Shown: in pieces, positions 1-8,131 of the stretch | Position numbering within the stretch: the first letter of the stretch is position 1 | How the letters are laid out: each line of letters starts with the position of its first letter | Assembly (NCBI RefSeq): GCF_000179555.1 | Contig: NZ_AECZ01000009.1 | Location: forward strand, 1 to 64,000 | Direction of reading: 5' to 3' | Source of the DNA: Solidesulfovibrio fructosivorans JJ] | Lineage (GTDB): Bacteria; Desulfobacterota; Desulfovibrionia; Desulfovibrionales; Desulfovibrionaceae | Length of the DNA stretch: 64,000 nucleotides | Notes under the pieces: generated by a model | Databases searched by the model: none | What the model was told of the DNA's origin: nothing | What the model saw: the letters and a program-made list of their open reading frames with translations, nothing else | Made by a program: the position numbers and the translations under genes

Positions 1-51
1 ACTTTTAACGGTTACAGGATGCTGTCGATATCCATCTATAACCATTGAAAG

Positions 52-122
52 TTTTTAGGAGGGGAGAGCGCGAGAGGGGGACACTTTTTTCAAAAAGGGT
101 CCCCCTCTCGCATCCTCTTTTC
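52..122 (-). terminator. Recurrent hairpin element, subtype A, 3' of yjbQ
   Basis: A near-perfect palindrome (GCGAGAGGGG arms closing on CCC/GGG and an A/T loop) lies just 3' of the yjbQ stop on the minus strand. The same sequence with the same flanks recurs at 12284, 31270, 32083 and 34590. In the minus direction the stem is followed by a CTCTCCCCTCC tail and a T-rich run, as in an intrinsic terminator. Bases 1-50 resemble the spacer joining B and A elements near 34540-34590, so another gene probably converges from the left of the window. Confidence 0.7.
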
Positions 123-130
123 CTCCCCGC

Positions 131-526
131 CTATTGACCGAGCCATTGGGCCCAGACCTTGCGGTTCCTGGGGCCGTCCCATTCGCACAGGAAGATTCCC
201 TGCCAGGTGCCGAGCATGATGCGGCCGGCCGCCACGATGAGCGTCAGCGACGGGCCGACCAACGTCGTTTTGATGTGGGCGTCGCTGTTGCCTTCGACGT
301 GTCGGTAGCCGGCGTCCCGGGGCAGCAACCGCCCCATGGCCGCGACCATGTCGGCGACCACGTCCGGATCGGCGTCCTCGTTGACGGTGAGTCCGGCGGT
401 GGTGTGGGGGCAGAAGACGACCAGCGCCCCGTCGCGCCAGCCCCTGGCGTCCACGAGTTCCTGCAGGGCGCTGGTGAGCCGGATGAGTTCCTCGCGGCGG
501 GTGGTGTGCACCTCGAAGGTTTCCAT
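131..526 (-). CDS. yjbQ: YjbQ/UPF0047 family protein
   Basis: A 131-residue protein of the YjbQ (UPF0047) family. Some members have weak thiamine-phosphate synthase activity, but the physiological role is unsettled. The family signatures are clear: PHTTAGLTVNEDADPDV near residues 40-56, a H-x-EGNSDAHIKTTLVG block near 76-91, and LGTWQGIFLCEWDGPR near 105-120. These carry the conserved His and acidic residues of the trimeric beta-sandwich fold. The start is fixed by a strong AAAGGAGG site nine bases upstream; longer readings in the frame are only antisense-type extension. It sits 14 bp after cbiF and is probably cotranscribed with cbiET-cbiF. The element at 52-122 ends the transcript. Confidence 0.92.
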   Translation of the reverse strand: METFEVHTTRREELIRLTSALQELVDARGWRDGALVVFCPHTTAGLTVNEDADPDVVADMVAAMGRLLPRDAGYRHVEGNSDAHIKTTLVGPSLTLIVAAGRIMLGTWQGIFLCEWDGPRNRKVWAQWLGQ

Positions 527-540
527 AGGGTGAGCCTCCT

Positions 541-1326
541 TTAGCCGTCGTCGCGGACCGGACGAAATCCGTGACCGAAGGACGGGTCGTAGAGTTTGGA
601 GCATGTTCCCTGGCCGAGCCCGGGCAGCACCAAGAAAAGGGTTTGCCGGTCGACGCCGGCATGGCGCACCGTTTCGGCCAGGGTGGCGACGGTGGCCCAG
701 AGGCGTTTTTCCCCAGGCCAGCCCAGGCGATGGGCGATGGCCACCGGCGTGTCCCCGGGGAGTCCCGCTTCGCGCAGGGCGGCGGCCACGCCCTCGGGAT
801 CGCCGGCCGAGAGGTAGATGGCCAGGGTGGCTTTGTGCGCGGCCAGGGCGGCCAGGGATTCCCCCGGCGGCATGGGCGTGCGCCCGGCGAGCCGGGTCAG
901 GATCAGGCTCTGGGTCGTCTCCGGTTCGGTTACGGAGACGCCGAAGGCGGCGGCGGCGGCCGAGGCCGAGGTAACGCCGGGAATGACCTGATAGGGGATG
1001 TCGTCGGCGACCAGGAGCCGGGTCTGTTCGGACAGCGCGCCGTAAAGGGCCGGATCGCCGGTATGCACCCGGGCGGCGATGCCCCCGGCCCGCACGGCGT
1101 CTACGAGCAGGGCATGGGTCTCGGCCAGGGTCAGCGGCGCGGAATCGACCACCCGCGCCTCTTTTTTGGCCAGGGCCACCACGGCCGGCGATACCAGCGA
1201 GCCGGCGTAAAGGACCAGATCGGCCCGGCCGATGATCCGGGCGGCCTTGACCGTGAGCAGCTCCGGGTCGCCGGGGCCGGCTCCGATGAAATAGACGCCG
1301 CAAGGGACGTCGGGCGCGTCAGCCAT
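541..1326 (-). CDS. cbiF: Cobalt-precorrin-4 C11-methyltransferase CbiF
   Basis: This 261-residue SAM-dependent tetrapyrrole methyltransferase is the CbiF/CobM type that methylates C-11 of (cobalt-)precorrin-4 in cytoplasmic corrin-ring synthesis. The N-terminal GAGPGDPELLT motif (about residues 15-25) and the TGDPALYGA motif (about 90-98) form the SAM and substrate pocket typical of the family, and the length matches. The start codon overlaps the end of cbiET by 8 bp, so translation is coupled. Because cbiD and fused cbiET are also in the window, the anaerobic (early cobalt insertion) route is favoured over the CobM assignment. Confidence 0.93.
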   Translation of the reverse strand: MADAPDVPCGVYFIGAGPGDPELLTVKAARIIGRADLVLYAGSLVSPAVVALAKKEARVVDSAPLTLAETHALLVDAVRAGGIAARVHTGDPALYGALSEQTRLLVADDIPYQVIPGVTSASAAAAAFGVSVTEPETTQSLILTRLAGRTPMPPGESLAALAAHKATLAIYLSAGDPEGVAAALREAGLPGDTPVAIAHRLGWPGEKRLWATVATLAETVRHAGVDRQTLFLVLPGLGQGTCSKLYDPSFGHGFRPVRDDG

Positions 1327-2548
1327 GGCGGGATTCCTTGACGGCGGTTAGGACGAAGACGGGATTTTCGGCGCAAAACCGCAGGTCCCCGGCAAGCGGG
1401 GTTGCCGTCTCCGCCTGGACCTGGGTGAGGGTCACGGGCCAGCCCAGGGCGCGAAGCGTTTCCAGGGCGCTGTGCAGGCTGCCGAGCAGCACGCAGTTGG
1501 CGACCAGCCTGCCCCCGGGGCGCAGCCGCCGGCACAGTTCGGGCAGCAGGTCCGGCGCGTTTGTCAGGCCCCCGCCGATGAAAATGCGGTCCGGGTCCGC
1601 CAGCCCGGCCAGGGCGTCCGGGGCCTCGCCGTGGATGGGCGTCACGGTCAGCGCGCCGGTGCGGCGGATGTTGTCCATAAGCAGCGCATGCCGGGCCGGA
1701 TCGCGCTCCACGGCAAAGACCGGGCCGCCGAGGTTTAACAGGGACGCTTCCAGGGCCACGGCCCCGGTCCCGGCCCCCACGTCCCAGACGACGTCTCCCG
1801 GACGCGGTGCGAGCCCGGCCAGGGACACGGCCCGCACCGGAGCCTTGGTGAAGACGCGGTCGCTTCGCGAAAGCGCGTCGTCGGCAAGGCCCAGGCTGAG
1901 CGCGATTTCGGGCGGGTGCGTGCGTTCGACGAGCGTGAGGTTGAGCGGGGAAAAATCCTGGTTGGCCGCCTCGGCCAGACGCAGGCTGCGGCGGCGCTCC
2001 CCGGGCAAGCCCATTTCCTCCAGCACGTGCATCGTAAAGGCTGCGCCGCCGCGCCCAAGCAGCTTGTCCGCGATGACGGCCGGGGTGTTGACGGCGTCGG
2101 TGTAGACCGCTGCCGCGCCGTGGCGGACGAGGGCGGCGAAAAGGGGCGTCAGGTCGCTTCGGCCGTGGAGCGAAACGGCCGGGAGGTCCTGCCAGGGCCG
2201 GCCCAGCCGGGCGGCGGCGGCCCCGACGGCGGTGACGCTCGGGTAAAACGTCAGGCGATCGGACCCGAAACGTTCGACCAGCAGGCGGCCGATGCCGAAA
2301 AAAAGCGGATCGCCGTCGGCCAGCACGCAGACCGCCTCGCCGCTGTCGGTAGCGGTTTCGATGGCGTCGCACACGGCGGCAAGCGGACCGACGATGGGGA
2401 TGCGGCGCGCGGGATGATCCGGAAAAAGGGCAAGCTGGCGGGCGCCGCCGACCACCACGGCGGCCCCGGCCAGGGCGTCGGCCGGTTCCGGGGCCAGCCA
2501 TGGCCGGCCGATGCCGCAGCCGATGACGGCGACGCGCTTGGGGGTCAT
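1319..2548 (-). CDS. cbiET: Cobalt-precorrin-7 C5-methyltransferase / C15-methyltransferase-decarboxylase (CbiET fusion)
   Basis: A 409-residue two-domain enzyme. The N-terminal half (about 1-205) is a CbiE tetrapyrrole methylase beginning VAVIGCGIG with a LADGDPLFFGIG loop. The C-terminal half (about 215-405) is a CbiT class-I methyltransferase with DVGAGTGAVALEAS (SAM motif I) and an IFIGGGL block. Together they methylate C-5 and C-15 and decarboxylate the ring-C acetate side chain late in corrin ring synthesis; the CobL fusion of the aerobic route has the same layout. The ATG at 2546-2548 fits where CbiE proteins begin; the ribosome site is weak. It is the first gene of cbiET-cbiF-yjbQ and is divergent from the membrane protein at 2670. 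Confidence 0.92.
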   Translation of the reverse strand: MTPKRVAVIGCGIGRPWLAPEPADALAGAAVVVGGARQLALFPDHPARRIPIVGPLAAVCDAIETATDSGEAVCVLADGDPLFFGIGRLLVERFGSDRLTFYPSVTAVGAAAARLGRPWQDLPAVSLHGRSDLTPLFAALVRHGAAAVYTDAVNTPAVIADKLLGRGGAAFTMHVLEEMGLPGERRRSLRLAEAANQDFSPLNLTLVERTHPPEIALSLGLADDALSRSDRVFTKAPVRAVSLAGLAPRPGDVVWDVGAGTGAVALEASLLNLGGPVFAVERDPARHALLMDNIRRTGALTVTPIHGEAPDALAGLADPDRIFIGGGLTNAPDLLPELCRRLRPGGRLVANCVLLGSLHSALETLRALGWPVTLTQVQAETATPLAGDLRFCAENPVFVLTAVKESRHG

Positions 2549-2669
2549 GTCGGGTACTCTCCAGAGGTCATGCCCCCCTGTACGCGCGCGTCGGGCCGGG
2601 GTCAAAAGGGTGGTTGCCCTTTTGGCGGGGCTGGGTCAGAAGTGTTTCAATGTGAAAAAGGGGGGTGAT

Positions 2670-3374
2670 ATGCTCGATCAACGCATTGGCGTCAGGTTCA
2701 TGGGCGGGGCGCTGGCATCCCTGGGGTATACGGCGCTTTGCGCCGTGCTGGCGCTTTTTGTCATTCCGGCGGCCTGGGGCGTGGTGGCCTTTACGGCCTG
2801 GTGGTGCGGCGGGCTTGTCTTTTCCGACGGCACCCGGGCGGAATTTACCGGGCGGGGCGGCCGCGTCTGGCCGCTTTTTGCCGTGGCGGTTTTTTTGGCC
2901 ATTCTGCCAAGCCTCGTGACGGCGGGCATGGAACACAACGCCAGGACGACGTCCGTGCAGTTGCTGCTCGTGTTGGCGCTGGTGCCGTTCGACGTGGCGG
3001 TCAAGCTGCCCATCTACCGCTGGCTGTTCGCGAACATCCGGCTCGAGCCCGGCGGCGCGCCCCGGTTCCACGGACGATACCTGCCCTATCTCGGCTGGGT
3101 GCTGCTTTTTTACCTCACGGCCCTGACCGTGGTGCTGTGGCCCTGGGTGGCCACGGGGCTTGTGCGCTGGTTTTGCGACAACCTCGAGGGCGACGGCTAC
3201 GATGTCATGTTCGTGGGCACGGGCTGGGGGCTTCTCTGGCGCTCCGTCGTCTGGTTCGTCGGTTCCCTTCTCTTGATCCCCATTCCCTGGGTGCTGCGTT
3301 CCATGTACCGCTGGTGGACGGACAACCTCGAGCTTGTCCGCCATCCTGCCGACGCAACTTCCTTTCCCGCCTGA
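2670..3374 (+). CDS. Integral membrane protein of unknown function
   Basis: A 234-residue hydrophobic protein that I do not recognise. About six membrane segments can be seen (near residues 12-32, 34-50, 68-88, 94-112, 148-172 and 200-220). The loops are rich in Trp, Arg and Tyr, and the C-terminal tail contains WWTDNLELV. The start at 2670 follows AAAAAGGGGGG, and a longer in-frame reading upstream would overlap the cbiET promoter region. It is divergent from cbiET and converges on cbiD with a 7-bp gap. Its place between two cobalamin blocks hints at a link to corrinoid or metal transport, but no motif supports that. Confidence 0.75.
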   Translation: MLDQRIGVRFMGGALASLGYTALCAVLALFVIPAAWGVVAFTAWWCGGLVFSDGTRAEFTGRGGRVWPLFAVAVFLAILPSLVTAGMEHNARTTSVQLLLVLALVPFDVAVKLPIYRWLFANIRLEPGGAPRFHGRYLPYLGWVLLFYLTALTVVLWPWVATGLVRWFCDNLEGDGYDVMFVGTGWGLLWRSVVWFVGSLLLIPIPWVLRSMYRWWTDNLELVRHPADATSFPA

Positions 3375-3381
3375 TCTTCCG

Positions 3382-4482
3382 TTAAATGGGGCCAGGGGAG
3401 GCAGCGCCTCCCCTGGTCAGCATCACGCCATCGAAGTCGAACACGACGAGGGTGATGGCCGGGGAGCCGCCGGCAAAGCGGCGCATATGGGCCAGCGCCT
3501 CGCCGGCGAGCAGTTCGGCCAGGGCGCGTTTGGCTTCGGCCGAGGGGGCGATCTCGAAGGCATGACGGGCGGTGTTGGCCGTGGCCGCCTGCCGCGCTAA
3601 ATCCTCTGGCCAGCCGGCCAGGGCGCACCAGTCGGCCAGGGCGGAAAAATCGGTTTCCCCTTTATGGGCATGGGTGTTGGGCAACCCCTGGGCCATCTTG
3701 ACCAGCTTGCCGGGAAAGGCCGCCCAGACAATGGCCGCGAATTCCCGCCTGGCCGCTTCCGCAAGGGCGAAGGCGAAGAAATCCGCCGCCTGGACGCAGG
3801 CCGTTTCCGGCAGATCGGGGTAAAGGCTCCGCAGGAACGCCTCGCTGCGCCTGCCGGTGGAAAACCCGACCGTGCCATGGCCGAGCGCCTTGGCCACGTC
3901 GAGGGCTTCGGCGATGGAGGCCTTCCAGGCCTCGTGGCTAAACGGCCGCACGATGCCGGAGACGCCGAGGATGGAGATGCCGCCGACGATGCCCAGGCGC
4001 GGGTTGAGCGTCCGCTTGGCGATGGCTTCGCCGCCTTCCACCGTGACCACGGCCGCAAGTCCGCCCCCGTAGCCGCACTGGCGCGCCGCTTCGGTCAGGG
4101 CGGCGATGATCTGCTGGCGTGGCGCGGGATTGATGGCCGCCTGCCCGACCGGCACCGGCAGCCCCGGCAGCGTCACCCGGCCGACGCCCTCGCCGCCGTC
4201 AAGCGCGATCCCCGCTTCGGCCCGGCGCGTCACCCGGCAGCCGATGCGCGCCCCGTGGGTCGCGTCCGGGTCGTCGCCGCCGTCCTTGATGATGCAGGCT
4301 GCGGCTCCATCCCCTTCGCGCCGCGCTTCGGCCACGGCCAGGGACATACGGGAACCGTTCGGCAACGGCACATCGACGGTTCCGGGTACCGCCCCGCCAA
4401 GAAGCGTGAGCGCCGCCGCCTTGGCCGCGCCGGCCGCCGCCGTGCCGGTGGTGAAACCCTCGCGCAGCTTTTCCCCGGCCAT
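3382..4482 (-). CDS. cbiD: Cobalt-precorrin-5B C1-methyltransferase CbiD
   Basis: This 366-residue protein is CbiD, which methylates C-1 of cobalt-precorrin-5B in the anaerobic corrin pathway. It opens with the family hallmark REGFTTGTAAAGAAKAA (residues 6-22) and carries the IKDGGDDPDATHG block and the GGISILGVSGIVRPFS loop. Its start ATG overlaps the stop of cbiA by one base (TGATG), so the pair is translationally coupled. CbiD is specific to the anaerobic route and so sets the pathway type for this organism. Length is normal for the family. Confidence 0.94.
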   Translation of the reverse strand: MAGEKLREGFTTGTAAAGAAKAAALTLLGGAVPGTVDVPLPNGSRMSLAVAEARREGDGAAACIIKDGGDDPDATHGARIGCRVTRRAEAGIALDGGEGVGRVTLPGLPVPVGQAAINPAPRQQIIAALTEAARQCGYGGGLAAVVTVEGGEAIAKRTLNPRLGIVGGISILGVSGIVRPFSHEAWKASIAEALDVAKALGHGTVGFSTGRRSEAFLRSLYPDLPETACVQAADFFAFALAEAARREFAAIVWAAFPGKLVKMAQGLPNTHAHKGETDFSALADWCALAGWPEDLARQAATANTARHAFEIAPSAEAKRALAELLAGEALAHMRRFAGGSPAITLVVFDFDGVMLTRGGAASPGPI

Positions 4483-6161
4483 CAGTCCCTCCCTTTGGCG
4501 CAGCAGGCCGCGAAATGGGCCGCCGCCCGGGGATTGCCGCCGAAATGCAGGTGCACGTAGCTGCCGAGCGTGTTGCCGCGCAGAAATCCCTCCGGCGCGT
4601 CGATGGGCCCCTTGCGTCCGGTCAGGGCATAGACGGCCGCAACCTCGCCCGTGTCGCCGTCCAGGCGCGAATAATGGAACTCGTGCCCCCGCAGCCGGGT
4701 CCCGGCCGGCCCAAGCGGCGTGTCCGCCCGGGTGACCGCCTCCCGGTAGCCCAGGGCCGAGAACCGTTCGCCCATGATCGCCCGGAACGGAAACACCCCG
4801 GCCATGGCCTGGCTGCGTCCCGCTTTGTCGACAAGCGACTCCATCAGATACATGAACCCGCCGCACTCGGCCAAAACCGGCCGCCCGGCGGCGCAGAATT
4901 CCCGGATGGCCCCGCGCATGGCCGCGTTCGCCGCAAGCTGTTGCGCGAAAAGCTCCGGATAGCCGCCGCCCAGGTACAGTCCCCCCACACCCTCGGGCAG
5001 GGCCGTGTCCGCAAGCGGCGAAAAATACGCCAGTTGCGCTCCGGCCGCTTCGAGCAGCCGCAGATTCTCCGCATAATAAAAGCAGAATGCCGCATCGCGG
5101 GCGACGCCGATGAGGGGCGATGTGGAGGGTATGCCTCCGGCGGCCAGGGGCGCTGCCCCTGGACCCTGCCGGGGGACCACGGCTCCCCCGGACCCCCGTA
5201 ATGGGGGGAGGGATGGAATGAGGCGCGGCAGGTCCATGTGCGCTTCAATCCAGTCGGCCAGGGCGTCGAGGCGGGTAAGGGCCTCGGGGTCGGTTTCGGC
5301 CGTAACGAGCCCCAGGTGCCGCGAAGGCATGGCGATTGCCGGCCGGCGCGGCAACACGCCCCAAAGCGGCGTCTCAGGAAGCGCGACGGCCATGACCTCG
5401 GCCAAAAGCTCGCGGTGGCTGTCGCTGCCGGCGTTGTTGAGCGCCACGCCGCAAAAAGCGAGCTCCGGATCGAACCCCGTAAACCCGGACACCATCGCCG
5501 CCGTTGACCGGGCCATGGACGCGGCGTCCGCCACCAGCAGCACCGGCAGCCCGAGCGTCTTGGCCAGCCGGGCCGTGCTGCCGGCGTCGTCCGTGGCCGA
5601 GAAGCCGTCGAAAAGCCCCATCACCCCCTCGACCACCACCATGTCCGCGTCGGCCGCGTACCGGGCGAAGATCTCCCGCATGCCGTCCGGGCCGCACATC
5701 CAGTCGTCGAGGTTGTGGCTCACCCGGCCCGTGGCCAGCCCATGGTGCCCCGGGTCGATGAAGTCCGGCCCAACCTTGAACGCCTGCACCCGCAGCCCGC
5801 GCCGCGAAAGCGCCCGCATCAGCCCCAGCGCCACCGACGTCTTGCCGCAGCCGCTGCGCGTGCCGGCCACGACGAGGCCGCGCCCGGGGCGGGGGGATGG
5901 GTCGTCGGCGGGGCGCTGCCCCGGCCCCCGGCGGGGCTCCGCCCCTGCACCCCGCCGGGAGGCCAGGGGCCCCCCGGACCCCCCGTCCGGCTTTGGCTGG
6001 GCGGAGGATGGGTTGGTTGGCGGAAGGTCGGTGGGAGGAAGATGGAGTCGGCATTTGCCGGGACGGTGCCGCCGCTTCGCGGCAGGCTCGTCCCGGGCAA
6101 ATGCCGACTCCACCGCGCCGTCGCCCCGTTGGGGCGAAAGTGGCAAGGAAGAATCGTTCAT
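4482..6161 (-). CDS. cbiA: Cobyrinic acid a,c-diamide synthase CbiA, enlarged by repeat-derived segments
   Basis: CbiA amidates the a and c side chains of the corrin ring with glutamine and ATP. The P-loop GTRSGCGKTS is near residues 99-108, DDWM follows, and the class-I glutaminase half holds GGGYPELFAQQLA, the nucleophile Cys in ECGGFMYLM, and the HEFHYS motif. At 559 residues it is roughly 80-100 longer than usual. The excess sits in two places whose DNA is made of palindromic repeats: residues about 10-90 before the P-loop and about 320-342 in the interdomain linker. The ATG at 6161 is the only ATG upstream of the P-loop, with weak GGAA spacing, so the true start is uncertain. It heads cbiA-cbiD. 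Confidence 0.88.
   Translation of the reverse strand: MNDSSLPLSPQRGDGAVESAFARDEPAAKRRHRPGKCRLHLPPTDLPPTNPSSAQPKPDGGSGGPLASRRGAGAEPRRGPGQRPADDPSPRPGRGLVVAGTRSGCGKTSVALGLMRALSRRGLRVQAFKVGPDFIDPGHHGLATGRVSHNLDDWMCGPDGMREIFARYAADADMVVVEGVMGLFDGFSATDDAGSTARLAKTLGLPVLLVADAASMARSTAAMVSGFTGFDPELAFCGVALNNAGSDSHRELLAEVMAVALPETPLWGVLPRRPAIAMPSRHLGLVTAETDPEALTRLDALADWIEAHMDLPRLIPSLPPLRGSGGAVVPRQGPGAAPLAAGGIPSTSPLIGVARDAAFCFYYAENLRLLEAAGAQLAYFSPLADTALPEGVGGLYLGGGYPELFAQQLAANAAMRGAIREFCAAGRPVLAECGGFMYLMESLVDKAGRSQAMAGVFPFRAIMGERFSALGYREAVTRADTPLGPAGTRLRGHEFHYSRLDGDTGEVAAVYALTGRKGPIDAPEGFLRGNTLGSYVHLHFGGNPRAAAHFAACCAKGRD
5136..5199. repeat. GC-rich palindromic repeat inside cbiA (linker)
   Basis: This stretch holds GGGGCGCTGCCCC and CCCCCGGACCCCC blocks, with the two arms around GCCGGGGGACCACGGCTCCCCCGG forming a hairpin. 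The same blocks recur at 5909-5990. It is in frame and adds a Pro/Gly/Ala-rich segment (residues about 321-342) between the two CbiA domains. Confidence 0.6.
5909..5990. repeat. Second copy of the GC-rich palindromic repeat, N-terminal region of cbiA
   Basis: It shares GGGCGCTGCCCC, CCAGGGG and CCCCCGGACCCCC with the repeat at 5136-5199 and folds into nested GC hairpins. It encodes residues about 57-84, ahead of the CbiA P-loop, in a segment with no resemblance to CbiA proteins. Confidence 0.6.
6044..6116. repeat. Long inverted repeat at the 5' end of cbiA
   Basis: The arms GGAGTCGGCATTTGCC and GGCAAATGCCGACTCC are perfect complements, and the inner arms GCCGC/GCGGC close on a GAA loop. The hairpin lies within codons about 15-39 of the cbiA reading frame as called, or in its leader if translation begins later. 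Confidence 0.75.
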
Positions 6162-6183
6162 CGTCTTCCGCTTTGCGGCCCCT

Positions 6184-6262
6184 TTAAAGTTTTTGGGGAG
6201 GGTGGGGGTCCGGGGGAGGGAACCCTTTTTTTCAAAAAAGGGTTCCCTCCCCCGGCGCCTTC
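6184..6262 (-). terminator. Recurrent hairpin element, subtype B, 3' of the M99 peptidase gene
   Basis: In the minus direction the stem GGGAACCCTTTTTTGAAAAAAAGGGTTCCC is followed by the GGACCCCC tail and an AAAACTTT run. The same layout follows plus-strand genes at 31158, 31988 and 34486. It begins 15 bp after the stop of the gene at 6278 and so reads as its terminator. Confidence 0.7.
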
Positions 6263-6277
6263 GATCTCCCTTCTCCC

Positions 6278-7675
6278 TTACCGGCCCAGTTCCAGAGCGC
6301 CGCTTGTTTTGAGGCGCGTCAGCAGCTTGTCGTTTCGGGCCTTGGCCATGCGGGGGGCTTCGTCTGGTTGGAAGGCGGCGAGGATCATGCCGCAGAACTT
6401 GTCGCCCTTGTAGACTTCCACGCGGTAGATGGAGCCGTCCTTGTCCACGGAGTAGCCGGCCTTGAGGTCGTCGCGGCGGATGGTGAGGCCGCCTTCGTCG
6501 TCGTGGCCGGGTTTGGCGTAACCGATGACGTTGACGCGGTAGTCGTGGTTTGGTTCGACGACGAAGGAGCCCGCCACGTTGACGACGCTGCCGAAGGGCA
6601 CGGTGCGCCGCGTGCCGTCGATGGTCATGGGCACGGCGTCGAGGCTGGTGTCGTAGTCGAAGTATTGGGGGTCGAGTTCGGTCACGTTCTTGTTGCCGAA
6701 GTAGACCCTGAGGCTTTTGTCGGCCGAGACCAGGGCCATGATGGGGCTGCCGGGGCGGTATTCCACGGCGCTGCCCTTCTTGAGCGGGATGTAGCGCAGG
6801 CGTGCGCGGGCGTTTCGCAGGTCCAGGTAGACCTTGTTGTCGAAAAACGAGACGTCCACGTTGCTTTGCAGGGCTTCGGCCACCTGTTTGGTGTCCAGGG
6901 GAAAGGTGCGTTCGAATTCGATGCCGAAGGAATTGAGGAAGCTTTCGACCACGGCCAGGTGGTAGTAGGCGGACATGAAGGGGGTGATGTTCTTGCTGCC
7001 TTCGATGCCGAAAGCCGGCTTGCCGTGGTTGATGGCGAAGTAGGTCAGCGTCTTCGACATCTCCTTGGCGGTCTCGTTATTGAGGTCGTGGGTGTGGGTG
7101 TTTTTGACGTGGTAGGCGTGCAGCTCTTCGTAAAGGTGCTGGTTGGCGTCGTCCACGGCCTTTTGGGCCAGTGCCTGGAGGTCGCCGAAGCGCGCGCCGG
7201 GAACGCTGGTCTGGTCGATGATGACGGATTGGCCCCAGCGCGCCGGGCACTGCCAGTCGGAGACGTAGGTGGGGCTGTAGTAGCCCCAGCCGTCGTGCAG
7301 GTGGAGCACGGCGTCCACGCGCTTGTCGGTGATGATGGCCTTTATTTTCTGGATGGCCGCGTATTCCGGGTCCTTGGGGTCGAGGTCGGCGAACTTGCGG
7401 TTCATGTCGCCGTGCATGCCGCGCGAGTTGTGGATAATGGACAGGAAGTTGAGGTTGGGCACGACCCAGACCGCGCCGGTTTTGATCTTGTAGTGCGACA
7501 CGAGCAGGGCGGCGGTGTAGAAGCCGCCGGGCTCGTCGCCCTGGATGCCGCCGACCACGAGCACGGTCGGGCCGGGGCGGCCGGAGTCGAGTTTGTGCAG
7601 GGTGAAGTCGAGATTGCCGCCGAAGGCGGTCGATGCGAAAGCCGAGAGGAGAAGCGCGATCAGGATGGAACGCAT
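6278..7675 (-). CDS. Periplasmic M99-family metallocarboxypeptidase (Csd4/Pgp1-like)
   Basis: A 465-residue secreted protein with a cleavable signal peptide (MRSILIALLLSAFASTAFGG). The zinc site reads GGIQGDEPGG with Gln45 and Glu48, followed by His127 in LHLHDGWGYY. The Gln-Glu-His zinc set, in place of the usual His-Glu-His, is the mark of M99 enzymes. In Helicobacter Csd4 and Campylobacter Pgp1 these trim muramyl tripeptide to dipeptide and give the cell its helical shape. A vibrioid cell would need such an enzyme. C-terminal beta domains (about 290-460) match the family's accessory modules. The start has a GAGG site seven bases upstream. It is divergent from the gene at 7853 and ends at a B-type hairpin. 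Confidence 0.85.
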   Translation of the reverse strand: MRSILIALLLSAFASTAFGGNLDFTLHKLDSGRPGPTVLVVGGIQGDEPGGFYTAALLVSHYKIKTGAVWVVPNLNFLSIIHNSRGMHGDMNRKFADLDPKDPEYAAIQKIKAIITDKRVDAVLHLHDGWGYYSPTYVSDWQCPARWGQSVIIDQTSVPGARFGDLQALAQKAVDDANQHLYEELHAYHVKNTHTHDLNNETAKEMSKTLTYFAINHGKPAFGIEGSKNITPFMSAYYHLAVVESFLNSFGIEFERTFPLDTKQVAEALQSNVDVSFFDNKVYLDLRNARARLRYIPLKKGSAVEYRPGSPIMALVSADKSLRVYFGNKNVTELDPQYFDYDTSLDAVPMTIDGTRRTVPFGSVVNVAGSFVVEPNHDYRVNVIGYAKPGHDDEGGLTIRRDDLKAGYSVDKDGSIYRVEVYKGDKFCGMILAAFQPDEAPRMAKARNDKLLTRLKTSGALELGR

Positions 7676-7852
7676 GGGACCTCGACGTGGCGTTGTTTTC
7701 GCCTTGTTTACAACAAGGCGGGGCGCCGTATTCTTTAACCGATCCGGCCTCGGAAGTCATCCCGGAGCCTGCCGCCGGTATCGCTGGCGGCTTGACGCGG
7801 CATGGCCGAAAGACGATACTATAATACGGAATAACCCCAAGGAGCGTGCCGC

Positions 7853-8131
7853 ATGAAACCGGTCGATCTGCTGTACATGGGACTTGGCGCGGCCTTTTTG
7901 GCCAAGGACAAGTTCGAGGCGTTCGTGGACGAGATGGAAAAGCGCGGCGAGATGTCGCGCACCGAGGCCAAGAACTTCCTGGAAGACGCCAAGGCCCGGG
8001 CGCAACAGGAAGAGGAGGCGCTAAACGCCCGCATTCGCAAGGAGTTGCAGAAAGTTCTGGAAGGCATGGGCCTGGCCACCAAGGAGGACATTGCCGAACT
8101 CAAGGCGCTTATCGAGAAAAAGCCGTCCTGA
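7853..8131 (+). CDS. Small phasin-like coiled-coil protein
   Basis: A 92-residue, highly charged helical protein with an N-terminal hydrophobic patch (LLYMGLGAAFLA) and long Glu/Lys/Ala-rich helices (about residues 20-90). It resembles the phasin/PhaF-like family of granule-associated coiled-coil proteins, but no polyhydroxyalkanoate genes are nearby. Translation starts after AAGGAG, and the stop overlaps the next start (TGATG), coupling it to the AarF/UbiB kinase. A tiny coiled-coil protein coupled to a UbiB-type protein suggests an accessory role like that of UbiK/UbiJ in quinone synthesis; that is inference. Confidence 0.75.
   Translation: MKPVDLLYMGLGAAFLAKDKFEAFVDEMEKRGEMSRTEAKNFLEDAKARAQQEEEALNARIRKELQKVLEGMGLATKEDIAELKALIEKKPS

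Noticed and set aside
2511-2669. Extended N-terminus for the membrane protein at 2670
   Set aside because: The extra 53 codons overlap the cbiET start and lack a ribosome site, whereas the ATG at 2670 follows a strong one.
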